Positions 1 through 7,576 of a DNA stretch of 8,338 nt are shown here, in pieces. The stretch lies in contig DAIDJT010000110.1 of NCBI GenBank assembly GCA_027451265.1, positions 1 through 8,338 on the forward strand, read 5' to 3'. Under the pieces are notes generated by a model. The model saw only the letters and a program-made list of their open reading frames with translations. It was not told the DNA's origin and did not search any database. A program made the position numbers and the translations under genes. The stretch comes from Bacteroidales bacterium (GTDB lineage Bacteria; Bacteroidota; Bacteroidia; Bacteroidales; VadinHA17). The stretch's first letter is position 1. Each line of letters starts with the position of its first letter.

Positions 1-1
1 C

Positions 2-565
2 GGTGACTTCCTCTACAGTGACAGCGAGTTCAGCATCATGAGGCGAGACATCGAAGTTGCAGGCGAGTGCGGGGCTGACGGCATTGTGACGGGCATACTG
101 AACAGGGACGGTACCATCGATGTGGAAAGAACAGCACTCCTGGCTGAATATGCATCACCCATGAGCCTTACCTTTCACAGGGCCTTTGACCTCTGCAGGG
201 ACCCGAAACAGGGACTTGAAGATGTAATATCCACGGGAGCCGCCCGGATACTCACCTCGGGCCAGGCCAAAAGCGCCATTGAGGGGGCCCCGCTCATCAA
301 AAGCATGATTGCATGGGCAGCCGGCAGAACCATTATCATGCCCGGCGGTGGTATTGATGAATACAATATAAGCCTTCTGGCCACCGGGACAGGCGCCTCT
401 GAATTCCACCTCTCGGGACGAAAGCAGAGGGAAAGCATGATGACATTCCGGAGAAAAGGGATCTATATGGGCGACCCGAGACTGCAGACTGAATACACAC
501 TTAAAAGCGCCGATGCCGAACGGATCAGTTCGGTAATTATGATCTTAAAGGGTATTGTATTTTAA
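2..565 (+). CDS. cutC: CutC family protein, 5'-truncated by the window edge
   Basis: This is the C-terminal part (187 residues) of a CutC/PF03932 protein, a cytoplasmic TIM-barrel family of about 240-250 residues. The open frame runs back to base 2. The ATG at 38 is internal, because the twelve codons before it encode GDFLYSDSEFSI, which matches the conserved GGDF-YS strand of CutC. Further family signatures follow: GADGIVTGIL, TFHRAFD, ARILTSGQ and IIMPGGGI, the last being a glycine-rich phosphate-binding-like loop near the barrel's C-terminal end. The family was named for copper homeostasis in E. coli, but that role is disputed and the biochemical function is uncertain. A promoter for the next gene seems to overlap its last codons. 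The family call is secure; the function is not. Confidence 0.93.
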   Translation, partial: GDFLYSDSEFSIMRRDIEVAGECGADGIVTGILNRDGTIDVERTALLAEYASPMSLTFHRAFDLCRDPKQGLEDVISTGAARILTSGQAKSAIEGAPLIKSMIAWAAGRTIIMPGGGIDEYNISLLATGTGASEFHLSGRKQRESMMTFRRKGIYMGDPRLQTEYTLKSADAERISSVIMILKGIVF

Positions 566-583
566 TTAAAGATGCTATTTTTG
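555..583 (+). promoter_or_regulatory. Candidate Bacteroidota promoter for the C69 dipeptidase
   Basis: TATTTTTG at 576-583 fits the Bacteroidota -7 consensus TAnnTTTG. A TTG at 555-557 lies 18 bp upstream as a possible -33 element, inside the last codons of cutC. Transcription would start near 590 and give a leader of about 70 nt. The short, AT-rich motif makes a chance match possible. Confidence 0.4.
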
Positions 584-662
584 AGAACTTTCCGATCTGC
601 AAAAAAATTGGCGCGGGGAAGTAATTAATTATAACACAATAACTTAATTCAATCCGATAAAC

Positions 663-2378
663 ATGAAGAAAATCACATCGCTGATGCTGAGCCTCATTCT
701 CGTGATGTTACTCGTAACAGGGAAGAGCAACGCATGCACCAACTTTCTCATTACAAAGGGAGCCACAAAGGACGGCTCTACCATGATCACCTATTCGGCT
801 GACTCACACGTTCTGTACGGTGAGCTTTATTTCTGGCCGGCAATGCAGTATAAGACCGGAACCATGGTTGACGTATATGAATGGGACTCGGGCAAGTTCC
901 TTGGCAAAATTGAACAGGCACCTGTAACCTACTCGGTGGTTGGCAATATCAACCAGTTCCAGCTGGCCATTGGCGAGACAACCTATGGCGGCCGCGGCGA
1001 ACTGTTCAATCCTGACGGCATAATTGATTATGGCAGCCTTATTTATCTTACACTCCAGAGAGCAAAGAATGCAAGGGAAGCCATTCATACGATAGTTACC
1101 CTGACCGAGAAGTACGGTTACTGCAGCTCAGGTGAGTCATTTTCAATTTCCGATCCCAACGAAGTGTGGATCATGGAGATCATAGGCAAGGGGCCCGGAA
1201 AGAAAGGAATGGCATTCGTTGCACGCAGGATTCCTGACGGCTACATCTCAGGCCATGCCAACCAGGCAAGGATACAGACTTTTCCGCTGGCCAACGGCAC
1301 CACCTCAATCACATCCGCTGAGATCGACAAGGTATTCAATCCCGCGGTAGAAACAGTTTATGCTGCAGACGTGGTGAATGTTGCCCGCGGCTTTGGGTGG
1401 TACAGCGGTGCTGATGCAGATTTCAGCTTCAGCGACGTGTATGCCCCGGTCGACTTCAGCGGCGCACGCTTCTGCGATGCACGCGTATGGTCAGGCTTCA
1501 ACAAGGTGAACAGCACAATGGGTGATTACCTCAACTATGCAATGGGTTACGACCTTAAACACAGGATGCCCCTGTGGATCAAGCCCGACAACAAGCTGAG
1601 CCTTGAGGATGTGATGGGACTTATGCGCGATTATTACCAGGACACCCCTATGGACATGACAAAGGACCTTGGTGCAGGCCCCTATGCCAGCACAGTCAGG
1701 TGGAGACCGATGAGCTGGAAGGTTGACGGAAAGATGTACCTGCATGAAAGGGCAATCTCAACCCAGCAGACAGGCTTCTCATTCGTCACCCAGAGCCGTT
1801 CATGGCTGCCTGATCCCGTCGGTGGCATCATCTGGTTCGGCGTTGACGATACTTACTATACGGTTTATACGCCCATGTACTGCGGTATGACCGATGTGCC
1901 ACAGTCATTCAGGGTTGGCAACGGCGATATGATGACCTACAGCGATGATGCAGCATTCTGGGTCTTCAATGAGGTCACCAATTTTGTATACAACCGCGCC
2001 AGCGTGATGACACCCGAGTTGCAGGCCAAACAGAAGGAGCTTGAACATAAATATATGGCAGAGACTGCAGATATAGACTCAAGAGCTGCTGAACTCTTTA
2101 AGAGCACTGCAAAAGGCGCGGCAAAGAAGGGTACCGAGATGATCACAGCCTACTCCGTTAATGCTGGCAACAATACTGTCAAAGAGTGGAGAGAACTATA
2201 CAAATTCCTCTTTACCAAATACATGGACGGTAACGTCAAAACCCGCAAACCGCTGCCCGAAGGGTATAAATATATTGCTCCCGATGTGAAGCAGCCCGGT
2301 TATCCGCAGGAATGGCTGATGAGAATCGCCGTTGATGCCGGTGACAAGCTGAAGATGCCTGATGGTGCAGGTCACTGA
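663..2378 (+). CDS. Secreted C69-family dipeptidase (Ntn hydrolase)
   Basis: This 571-residue exported peptidase belongs to family C69 (PepD-like dipeptidases), which hydrolyse dipeptides with an N-terminal nucleophile cysteine. Residues 1-24 form a signal peptide: a KK start, a hydrophobic core at about 6-19 and a cleavage-type SNA ending. The next residue, Cys25 in ACTNFLITKGATKDGS, is the family's expected catalytic nucleophile. Other family-like segments are NINQFQLAIGETTYGG (about 95-110), SISDPNEVWIMEIIGKG (about 161-177) and SGHANQARI (196-204). The C-terminal third, rich in Lys/Glu at about 450-520, looks like the usual helical end of the Bacteroidota members. The location is probably periplasmic. 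A lipoprotein is less likely, because SNAC is a poor lipobox. The ATG at 663 is chosen because it gives a complete signal peptide. The gene probably has its own promoter and is not clearly in an operon with rplS. It probably serves peptide catabolism; the exact substrate is unknown. Confidence 0.9.
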   Translation: MKKITSLMLSLILVMLLVTGKSNACTNFLITKGATKDGSTMITYSADSHVLYGELYFWPAMQYKTGTMVDVYEWDSGKFLGKIEQAPVTYSVVGNINQFQLAIGETTYGGRGELFNPDGIIDYGSLIYLTLQRAKNAREAIHTIVTLTEKYGYCSSGESFSISDPNEVWIMEIIGKGPGKKGMAFVARRIPDGYISGHANQARIQTFPLANGTTSITSAEIDKVFNPAVETVYAADVVNVARGFGWYSGADADFSFSDVYAPVDFSGARFCDARVWSGFNKVNSTMGDYLNYAMGYDLKHRMPLWIKPDNKLSLEDVMGLMRDYYQDTPMDMTKDLGAGPYASTVRWRPMSWKVDGKMYLHERAISTQQTGFSFVTQSRSWLPDPVGGIIWFGVDDTYYTVYTPMYCGMTDVPQSFRVGNGDMMTYSDDAAFWVFNEVTNFVYNRASVMTPELQAKQKELEHKYMAETADIDSRAAELFKSTAKGAAKKGTEMITAYSVNAGNNTVKEWRELYKFLFTKYMDGNVKTRKPLPEGYKYIAPDVKQPGYPQEWLMRIAVDAGDKLKMPDGAGH

Positions 2379-2403
2379 TCTTTACTGTAATTGCAATAAA
2401 TAA

Positions 2404-2436
2404 TTTGCAGATAATAAAAAATAATTTGTACCTTTG
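2404..2436 (+). promoter_or_regulatory. Bacteroidota-type promoter of rplS
   Basis: TTTG at 2404-2407 and TACCTTTG at 2429-2436 are separated by 21 bp. They fit the Bacteroidota sigma factor consensus (-33 TTTG, -7 TAnnTTTG) and are followed by GC, as is common in this phylum. Transcription would begin near 2441-2445, leaving a leader of about 40 nt before the rplS start. This is the best promoter match in the window. Confidence 0.75.
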
Positions 2437-2482
2437 CGACCTGTTTAAAAAGGAGTAAAGATCACATAAACATATTTGCGCG

Positions 2483-2830
2483 ATGGACTTAATGAAAGTA
2501 GTTGAAAAGGAGTTTGCCTCAGGTATTGAATTTCCGAAATTCAGGGCAGGCGACACTGTAACAGTACATTACAAGATCAAGGAAGGAAACAAGGAAAGGA
2601 TACAGCAGTATCGCGGTGTGGTCATCCAGAGATCAGGAGCCGGCGTGACGGCTACATTCACTGTCCGCAAGATGTCAGGAAACATAGGTGTTGAAAGGAT
2701 TTTCCCGGTGTCATCGCCTTTCATTGACAAGGTTGAGGTCAACAAGTACGGTAAGGTCCGCAGGGCACGTATCTTCTACCTCAGGAACCTGACCGGAAAG
2801 AAAGCACGCATCAAGGAAAAGATATTCTAG
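2483..2830 (+). CDS. rplS: 50S ribosomal protein L19
   Basis: This encodes a 115-residue bL19, a ribosomal protein at the 30S-50S interface, and is full length for the family. Diagnostic segments are FRAGDTVTVHYKIKEGNKERIQ (about 20-41), YRGVVIQRSGAG (43-54), TFTVRKMSGNIGVERIFPV (58-76) and the C-terminal VRRARIFYLRNLTGKKARIKEK. The MDLMKVVEKEF start matches the typical Bacteroidota N-terminus, which fixes ATG 2483. An AGGAG at 2451-2455 is 27 nt upstream, too far to act as its ribosome-binding site, in line with SD-independent initiation in this phylum. The gene stands alone with its own promoter and terminator. The rpsP-rimM-trmD genes that precede rplS in many other bacteria are absent here. 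Confidence 0.98.
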   Translation: MDLMKVVEKEFASGIEFPKFRAGDTVTVHYKIKEGNKERIQQYRGVVIQRSGAGVTATFTVRKMSGNIGVERIFPVSSPFIDKVEVNKYGKVRRARIFYLRNLTGKKARIKEKIF

Positions 2831-2848
2831 TCCTTCAGGACGATTCAG

Positions 2849-2884
2849 AAAAGAGCTGCCCAACCAGGCGGCTCTTTTTGTTTT
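2849..2884 (+). terminator. Rho-independent terminator of rplS
   Basis: A 12-bp stem (2849-2860 with 2867-2878, one T·G wobble) encloses the 6-nt loop CAACCA. It is followed by a T-rich run (TTTTT, G, TTTT) up to 2884 and begins 18 bp after the rplS stop. The A-run on the 5' arm would also give a T-tract on the other strand, so it may work in both directions. Confidence 0.9.
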
Positions 2885-2940
2885 ACAACAGGGCGGTCAG
2901 GTCTTCAGGCGGCGGGAGACGATTCTCCTTTTAGCTGAAC

Positions 2941-2976
2941 TGACAAAAGAAAAGGGGGCGCTCCGGTGCGCCCCCT
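2941..2976 (-). terminator. Rho-independent terminator of the beta-helix lipoprotein / receptor unit
   Basis: A perfect 9-bp GC-rich inverted repeat, AGGGGGCGC (2953-2961) and GCGCCCCCT (2968-2976), encloses a 6-nt loop. Read on the - strand the hairpin is followed by TTTCTTTTGTCA, a usable U-tract. It lies 37 bp beyond the stop codon of the lipoprotein gene. On the + strand no T-tract follows, so it is assigned to the - strand. Confidence 0.85.
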
Positions 2977-3012
2977 CCCTGAACAAAGGTTGTCAAACCA
3001 TCAATTTCTGGA

Positions 3013-4644
3013 CTAGTATACGGTACTTTGCGGATTCCAGTTGCACCATCCGGATGTCCAGTTTGCCGTTCCGAAAGCACCTCTGTAGGTGGTCGGGGTA
3101 AAGAAGGTGTCAGTAAGCCTGCTGTTTGTAAATGAGGCACCTGAAAGCAGCGCTGATCCTGCCTGGGGAAGCAGGTTCGGGGATGTGAGATTTATGAATC
3201 CTGTGCCAATTATATCAGCAACAGTCATATTATCAGAATTATTTCTGGCCGTGGCAGTGAAGTAAGCCTGATGCTGGGCAACGGTATAGGGAACTGCAAC
3301 CGTCCCGGTCTTTTCCACATAGTTGACCGTCATGCCTGCCAAAATGGTATTTTCAATCTGCAGCTCATTCTGATCAGCAAGTGTGGGTGAATTGCCCTTC
3401 TGTCCGTCCATCGAAAGGCCCTGGGGAAAGCCGGCGAAAACTGAATTGTAGACAGATGTTTTTGTTCCCCTCCTGAGATGAAGTGCTTTTTCATGTTTGG
3501 TCTCCGCAGGCAAGGTTGCGGTGACTGTCAGCGGTCCAAGCGCAGTCACGTTCGAGAAAACCGGTGCTGTCACAGGTGTGAGGAGCGATCCGTCAGCATC
3601 ATTGTCGCTCTCGAAGGCATTGGAGCCTGACTGGTCTGACTTAAGAGGATCCTGAATGATGAGGCCGAACTGGATCTTCCCGGTGAATCCGTTGTCAGTG
3701 TCAAAGGCATCATCAAGGCCGCCAAAGGCAACAATGTATCTGGCATTCACATTACCGCCGAACCATTCGTAGGAATCATCACCCGAGTATGAAACCTGGA
3801 TATGGTCAATGGTGGTTGTCTTCCCTACTGCATAGAGGGTAAGTCCGTTAATTTCGGAGTTGGCTGTTGAGGTAAGGGGAATACCAGGGAACTCAATCCT
3901 TACATACTGCAATACACCGGAATTATCATTGTCATCAGTACCGCCGTATTTAGTACCAACGCCTCCTTCCGCAATGCCAACACCCGCTCCGTCATCGTGC
4001 TTGTTTGTCTTTGCATTGCCGGCAATGACTATGCCGCCCCAGTCACCAGTAGCCCGCAGTCCGGGAGCCTTGTCCGATGTAAATACTATCGGCTTGTCGG
4101 CCGTACCGGCAGCCATTATCCTTGAACCTCTCTCAATGATCAGGGTTGCCTTCGTATTTGACACACCTTTGATAATTGTTCCTGGTTCAATTGTAAGAGT
4201 GGCATTGTTCTTTACATATACGAATCCTGACAGGTGATATTTTGCCTGTGCATACCATCTGGTGTCTGCGGTAATATCTCCTGAGACCGTAATTACCTGC
4301 CCTGTGGATGGCACAACCGTTACATCACATGTTGCAGCAAAGAGCGGATTCTCATCTGATGTCGCAGTAATTGTTGCATCTCCCAGGGCAACGCCGGTGA
4401 CGACACCCCCACTTACTGTTGCTATGCCGGCATTGCTGCTTGTCCAGGTCACATTCCTGTTTGTAGCATCCTGCGGATCGATTACAGGAATGATTGCCAA
4501 CGTTGCTCCAACCTGTACGGTTGCCTCCTTCCGGTCAAGGTCCAGCGAGGCAACCGGGATTTCCTTCTCACATGACACCGCAGTTAAAAGTATTACGCAG
4601 AGAGCTATAGCTCCCGTAGCATTTTTAAAAAGGTTTGTCTTCAT
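3013..4644 (-). CDS. BIG2-domain beta-helix lipoprotein, partner of the TonB-dependent receptor
   Basis: This is a 543-residue predicted lipoprotein. Residues 1-24 form a lipoprotein signal peptide, with AVSC at 22-25 as lipobox and Cys25 as lipidation site. A BIG2-type Ig-like domain follows at about 33-112 (typical VTWTSSNAGIATVSGG and VVTGVALGDATITAT). The rest (about 118-543) resembles a right-handed parallel beta-helix family common in Bacteroidota: LTIEPGTIIKG, PIVFTSDKAPGLRATGDWGGIVIAGNA, GVLQYVRIEF, IDHIQVSYSGDDSYEWFGG, DAFDTDNGF and a conserved-looking RGAF-WTSGWCNWNPQ end. Asp-rich loops (DDNDNSG 237-243, DNDADGS 347-353) might bind calcium. The frame stays open 27 codons further upstream, but that would overlap the receptor stop and bury the signal peptide, so ATG 4644 is chosen. 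It is 32 bp downstream of the receptor gene and very probably co-transcribed. It may be a surface accessory to that receptor. It has no SusD features, and its substrate is unknown. Confidence 0.85.
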   Translation of the reverse strand: MKTNLFKNATGAIALCVILLTAVSCEKEIPVASLDLDRKEATVQVGATLAIIPVIDPQDATNRNVTWTSSNAGIATVSGGVVTGVALGDATITATSDENPLFAATCDVTVVPSTGQVITVSGDITADTRWYAQAKYHLSGFVYVKNNATLTIEPGTIIKGVSNTKATLIIERGSRIMAAGTADKPIVFTSDKAPGLRATGDWGGIVIAGNAKTNKHDDGAGVGIAEGGVGTKYGGTDDNDNSGVLQYVRIEFPGIPLTSTANSEINGLTLYAVGKTTTIDHIQVSYSGDDSYEWFGGNVNARYIVAFGGLDDAFDTDNGFTGKIQFGLIIQDPLKSDQSGSNAFESDNDADGSLLTPVTAPVFSNVTALGPLTVTATLPAETKHEKALHLRRGTKTSVYNSVFAGFPQGLSMDGQKGNSPTLADQNELQIENTILAGMTVNYVEKTGTVAVPYTVAQHQAYFTATARNNSDNMTVADIIGTGFINLTSPNLLPQAGSALLSGASFTNSRLTDTFFTPTTYRGAFGTANWTSGWCNWNPQSTVY

Positions 4645-4676
4645 AATGTTTTTTTGTTGATTGCATATTAATTTCC

Positions 4677-7514
4677 TTAATATCTGTATGTTAGTCCCAT
4701 TGAGTACTGCCTGCCGGGATACCATGACCTTGTGTTCTGGCTCCTGTTGAATACTTTTGTTCCGTCTCCCCCATAGTATGACATGTCAACGACAGTCCTG
4801 ACCTGCTGCTGGTAAACAACCAGTTCACCGAAGAGGTCCTTTATGCCTGCCTTAAGTTCAAAATTCTTCCCTATCTTCTTGCTTACGGCAAGGTCAGTCT
4901 CGTTTCTTGGCATCTCGTAAATGTCAGGAATGCTCTCCCATGCATTTGGAGAAGGTCTTCCGACAGCAATAATGCGCTTTCCGATCCTGTTGTAAACCAC
5001 GCTCGCCATCAGCCCCCTGTCATTGTCCTGCCAGAACAGGCCGATGTTGACTATGTACGGTGATTGCCCCTGCAGGGGACGGTCAAAAGCCACTGAACTC
5101 CGGATAAGCGAAAGATTGACAACCGCTGTAAGCTTTTCGAGCCTGTCATTTACAAATCCCAGGTTCTTCCGGGCCTCGGTCTCCAGCCCGAAACTGTAAG
5201 CCGAGCTGATGTTGTCAAATGAAAACTGCGTAGGGTTGTTTCCCCTTATGGCTACTTCTATCGGATTCGTAAAATGCTTGTAGAATATCCCGGCATTGAA
5301 TGTCTCATTGTTTCCGGGATACAGCTCATAACGGAGGTCAAGATTATGAATGTAGGCTGACTTTATGTTTTCATTACCGTAAATGCCTGCATTCTGATCA
5401 AAATCAACGAAATAAAATGGAGCTGATTCCCTGAACTCCGGCCTGTTTACTGACATTCCGTAGGTGAGTCTGATCAGGCTGGCAGAGCTTAGATTAACTG
5501 CAAAGTTGGCAGAGGGGAACAGGTTTATTGTATCCCTTACCACCTTGACAGGGATGGTGGTCCCCTGCCTGTGGCTTGACAACTCCTGCCTGTCCTTTTC
5601 GATCCTTGCTCCAAGCGAAAGGTCAGTGCCTGTACCGAATCTGAACCTGAAACTGAGATAACCGGCAAGCATCATTGCCGAAGCATCATATGAATCAGAC
5701 AGGGCAGTTATCTCCTTAAGCCTGATGCCGTCTGTCAGGTTAATATTTTCCGGTGAAAATATCTCCTGAACCTGCATGGTGGTAGAGCTGAAAGAAGATG
5801 ATTCCCCTGATATGGCATAACCAAAATTTCTTGCCCTGAAGCTTCTGTCCCTGGTCTCGGCAAAAAGACCTGTTCTGAGCTCCCAATCCACATTTCCGTT
5901 TTCAAACTTCTGAGTGAAATTTACCATACCGGAATAATTTGTTTCATCAAGTCCCAGCCACATTCTTGATACTGAGGAGAGATCCGGGTTGTTGCCGAAC
6001 AGGATGATGAACGGAGAGGTTTCGCCGTCACTGCTGATATACCTGTAACGCCTGATGTCAGGCTCATTCCTTGCCGAAAGAGAGTAACCGGCCGTGAAAT
6101 CGACTGCTGTCCTGCCCTCATTGAGAATCTGTTCAGCCCCCAGCTGGCCGGTATAGATCAGCCTGTGGGTATATTTCATCTCACCCGAGCGGACAGAACG
6201 GCCGTTATTGTACCAGTCATGACCTTCTCTCATTGTGACACCTGAGCCTGCCGTACTGGTAAAGAAATTCCTGAACTCAATTTTCATCCCCTGGTAAGGA
6301 TAAACAGTCCAGTTGTGCATCAGTCCCACCCGTGTATTTGTCCTGTACTGCCTGTCAGTGAATTCATCCAGGATGCCGGGTGTATCATAGGCGAAATTAT
6401 AGATTGAGTAGCTGTTATTCAGAACCTCCCTGAATGAATTTGAATAGCTGTAGGTCAGTGACGTCACATTGCCAGCAATGAAGTTTCCCTTTTCAAATCT
6501 CCTGTTTATGCCGAGACTGAGTTTCTGGTCCGGAATTGCACGTGCATAGAGGGCATCCCATGAGTTGTTGAGACTCCGGCCTATTTCGGTTACCCTGTTT
6601 CTTATATCCGGGTTGGTTGCGCTCTCATAAAGATCAAGATGAGCCGGCATGGCTTCAGGAAGTGCCCTGTGCTTCACTCCCGTTGTCAGCCAGTCAGTGG
6701 CGCCGCCTTTTTCCTTCAGGTAACTGCCGAAAGTCGTATACTGCCTGAAGGCAGTACCGTATGAAACAAAAGCCTTATTTTCCTCAGGGATTCCGGTTGT
6801 GGTTATCTTTATAAATCCCCCGGAATAGTCTGCAGGGAGCCCGGCGGAAGGCGACTTGAGGATAAAGATATTCTCAATCATTGATGAGGGGATAAGATCA
6901 AAGGAGAAAGACCTTACATCGGCCTCCAGGCTTGGTGCCGGGGCGTTGTTCAGCCACACATTGTTATACCTTGATGACAATCCCCTGACAACGATGAACC
7001 TGTCATCCACTATTGAAACGCCCGGCAGGCGCCTTACAACCTCCGATGCATCTTTGTCCTGGGTGCGGCTGATAAGCTGGGAGGAGATGCCTGATACAAC
7101 CACCGGGCTGCTCCTGATGCTGTTCATCACTGACACTTCACTGTCAGTGCGTTTTGTGGCAACAACCACGATATCATCAAGTTCAACTGCCTGATCTGAC
7201 ATCACTGCATTGACCAACGTGACTGAGCCGGTCTTTACCTCCACGTCATCCACCTTCAGAGGCCTGTATGATATGAAGGTAAAATTCAGGCTGTACCTGC
7301 CCGGGGCTACGGAATTTATTGTAAACTCACCTTCAGGGCCCGTGGAAGCACCCCTGAGAGTACCTTCAATAACCACATTGACGCCCGGCATTGTCTCACC
7401 GGTTGACTGGTCACGGACAACACCGGTGATTGTGCCACCCGGCGCCTGTGACCATGACTGAAGCGAGTGCGGGAAGAGAAGTAATAAAATGAGGATAGTT
7501 AACTGGTTTTTCAT
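4677..7514 (-). CDS. TonB-dependent outer-membrane receptor with carboxypeptidase-regulatory-like domain
   Basis: This 945-residue receptor imports a substrate across the outer membrane using energy from TonB-ExbBD. Residues 1 to about 23 are a signal peptide (hydrophobic ILILLLLF, cleavage near SQA). A CarboxypepD_reg-like Ig domain spans about 28-105 (TITGVVRDQSTGETMPGVNVVIEGT, then GEFTINSVAPGRYSL). DDIVVVAT at 113-120 is a candidate TonB box. The plug domain covers about 125-240, with DASEVVRRLPGVSI, FIVVRGLSSRYNNVWLNNAPAPS and GLPADYSGGFIKI. The rest is a 22-strand-type beta-barrel, rich in alternating aromatic strands and ending in LTYRY with a terminal aromatic residue. The length is normal and the frame intact. 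The plug signature places it in a Bacteroidota receptor class distinct from classical SusC, and no SusD gene follows. It leads a two-gene unit with the beta-helix lipoprotein. Upstream, 11-bp-phased repeats suggest PhoB-like control. The substrate cannot be read from the sequence. Confidence 0.93.
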   Translation of the reverse strand: MKNQLTILILLLLFPHSLQSWSQAPGGTITGVVRDQSTGETMPGVNVVIEGTLRGASTGPEGEFTINSVAPGRYSLNFTFISYRPLKVDDVEVKTGSVTLVNAVMSDQAVELDDIVVVATKRTDSEVSVMNSIRSSPVVVSGISSQLISRTQDKDASEVVRRLPGVSIVDDRFIVVRGLSSRYNNVWLNNAPAPSLEADVRSFSFDLIPSSMIENIFILKSPSAGLPADYSGGFIKITTTGIPEENKAFVSYGTAFRQYTTFGSYLKEKGGATDWLTTGVKHRALPEAMPAHLDLYESATNPDIRNRVTEIGRSLNNSWDALYARAIPDQKLSLGINRRFEKGNFIAGNVTSLTYSYSNSFREVLNNSYSIYNFAYDTPGILDEFTDRQYRTNTRVGLMHNWTVYPYQGMKIEFRNFFTSTAGSGVTMREGHDWYNNGRSVRSGEMKYTHRLIYTGQLGAEQILNEGRTAVDFTAGYSLSARNEPDIRRYRYISSDGETSPFIILFGNNPDLSSVSRMWLGLDETNYSGMVNFTQKFENGNVDWELRTGLFAETRDRSFRARNFGYAISGESSSFSSTTMQVQEIFSPENINLTDGIRLKEITALSDSYDASAMMLAGYLSFRFRFGTGTDLSLGARIEKDRQELSSHRQGTTIPVKVVRDTINLFPSANFAVNLSSASLIRLTYGMSVNRPEFRESAPFYFVDFDQNAGIYGNENIKSAYIHNLDLRYELYPGNNETFNAGIFYKHFTNPIEVAIRGNNPTQFSFDNISSAYSFGLETEARKNLGFVNDRLEKLTAVVNLSLIRSSVAFDRPLQGQSPYIVNIGLFWQDNDRGLMASVVYNRIGKRIIAVGRPSPNAWESIPDIYEMPRNETDLAVSKKIGKNFELKAGIKDLFGELVVYQQQVRTVVDMSYYGGDGTKVFNRSQNTRSWYPGRQYSMGLTYRY

Positions 7515-7539
7515 CCTGATGGTTGACTTGATTTCAGTG

Positions 7540-7576
7540 CAAAAGTCAGCCAGGGATGTTACAGGTGTGTAAAAAA
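7540..7576 (-). promoter_or_regulatory. Weak candidate promoter of the receptor-lipoprotein unit
   Basis: On the - strand GACTTTTG (7547-7540) resembles the -7 box TAnnTTTG with a mismatch at the first base and is followed by CACTG. A T-run (7576-7571) lies about 23 bp further upstream where a -33 TTTG would be expected. The start site would be near 7533, about 20 nt before the receptor ATG. The poor -33 would suit an activator-dependent promoter. Confidence 0.4.

Larger units (their letters stand above)
2831..3012. other. Convergent intergenic region with opposed terminators
   Basis: Between the stop codons of rplS and the lipoprotein gene there is one strong hairpin terminator for each direction. 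Between them lies a small GGAGA-CGAT-TCTCC hairpin (2915-2928) followed by TTTT on the + strand, possibly a back-up terminator. No coding potential is seen. Confidence 0.75.

Noticed and set aside
38..565. ATG at 38 as the start of cutC
   Set aside because: The frame is open upstream, and codons 2-37 encode a conserved CutC segment (GDFLYSD), so the true start is outside the window.
804..1088. - strand frame opposite the C69 dipeptidase
   Set aside because: It is antisense to well-conserved peptidase sequence and shows no recognisable family features.
2376..2420. Terminator after the C69 dipeptidase gene
   Set aside because: Only a weak TGCAA/TTGCA pairing in an AT-rich stretch is visible, with no convincing stem and T-run.
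2443..2482. Autoregulatory ribosomal-protein leader structure before rplS
   Set aside because: The predicted leader is only about 40 nt, is A-rich and shows no stable hairpin by eye. It would need comparative covariation to support it.
3860..4660. Two + strand frames (3860-4237 and 4262-4660) opposite the lipoprotein gene
   Set aside because: They are antisense to a clear, intact gene, have Val/Pro/Ser-rich composition and show no recognisable domain.
4645..4725. N-terminal extension of the beta-helix lipoprotein to 4725
   Set aside because: It would overlap the receptor's last codons and put 27 unrelated residues before a complete lipoprotein signal peptide. The ATG at 4644 explains the sequence better.
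7128..7149. Perfect 8-bp inverted repeat (CACTGACA / TGTCAGTG) with a 6-nt loop
   Set aside because: It lies inside the receptor's coding sequence with no T-tract. One such repeat is about what chance gives in a window of this size.
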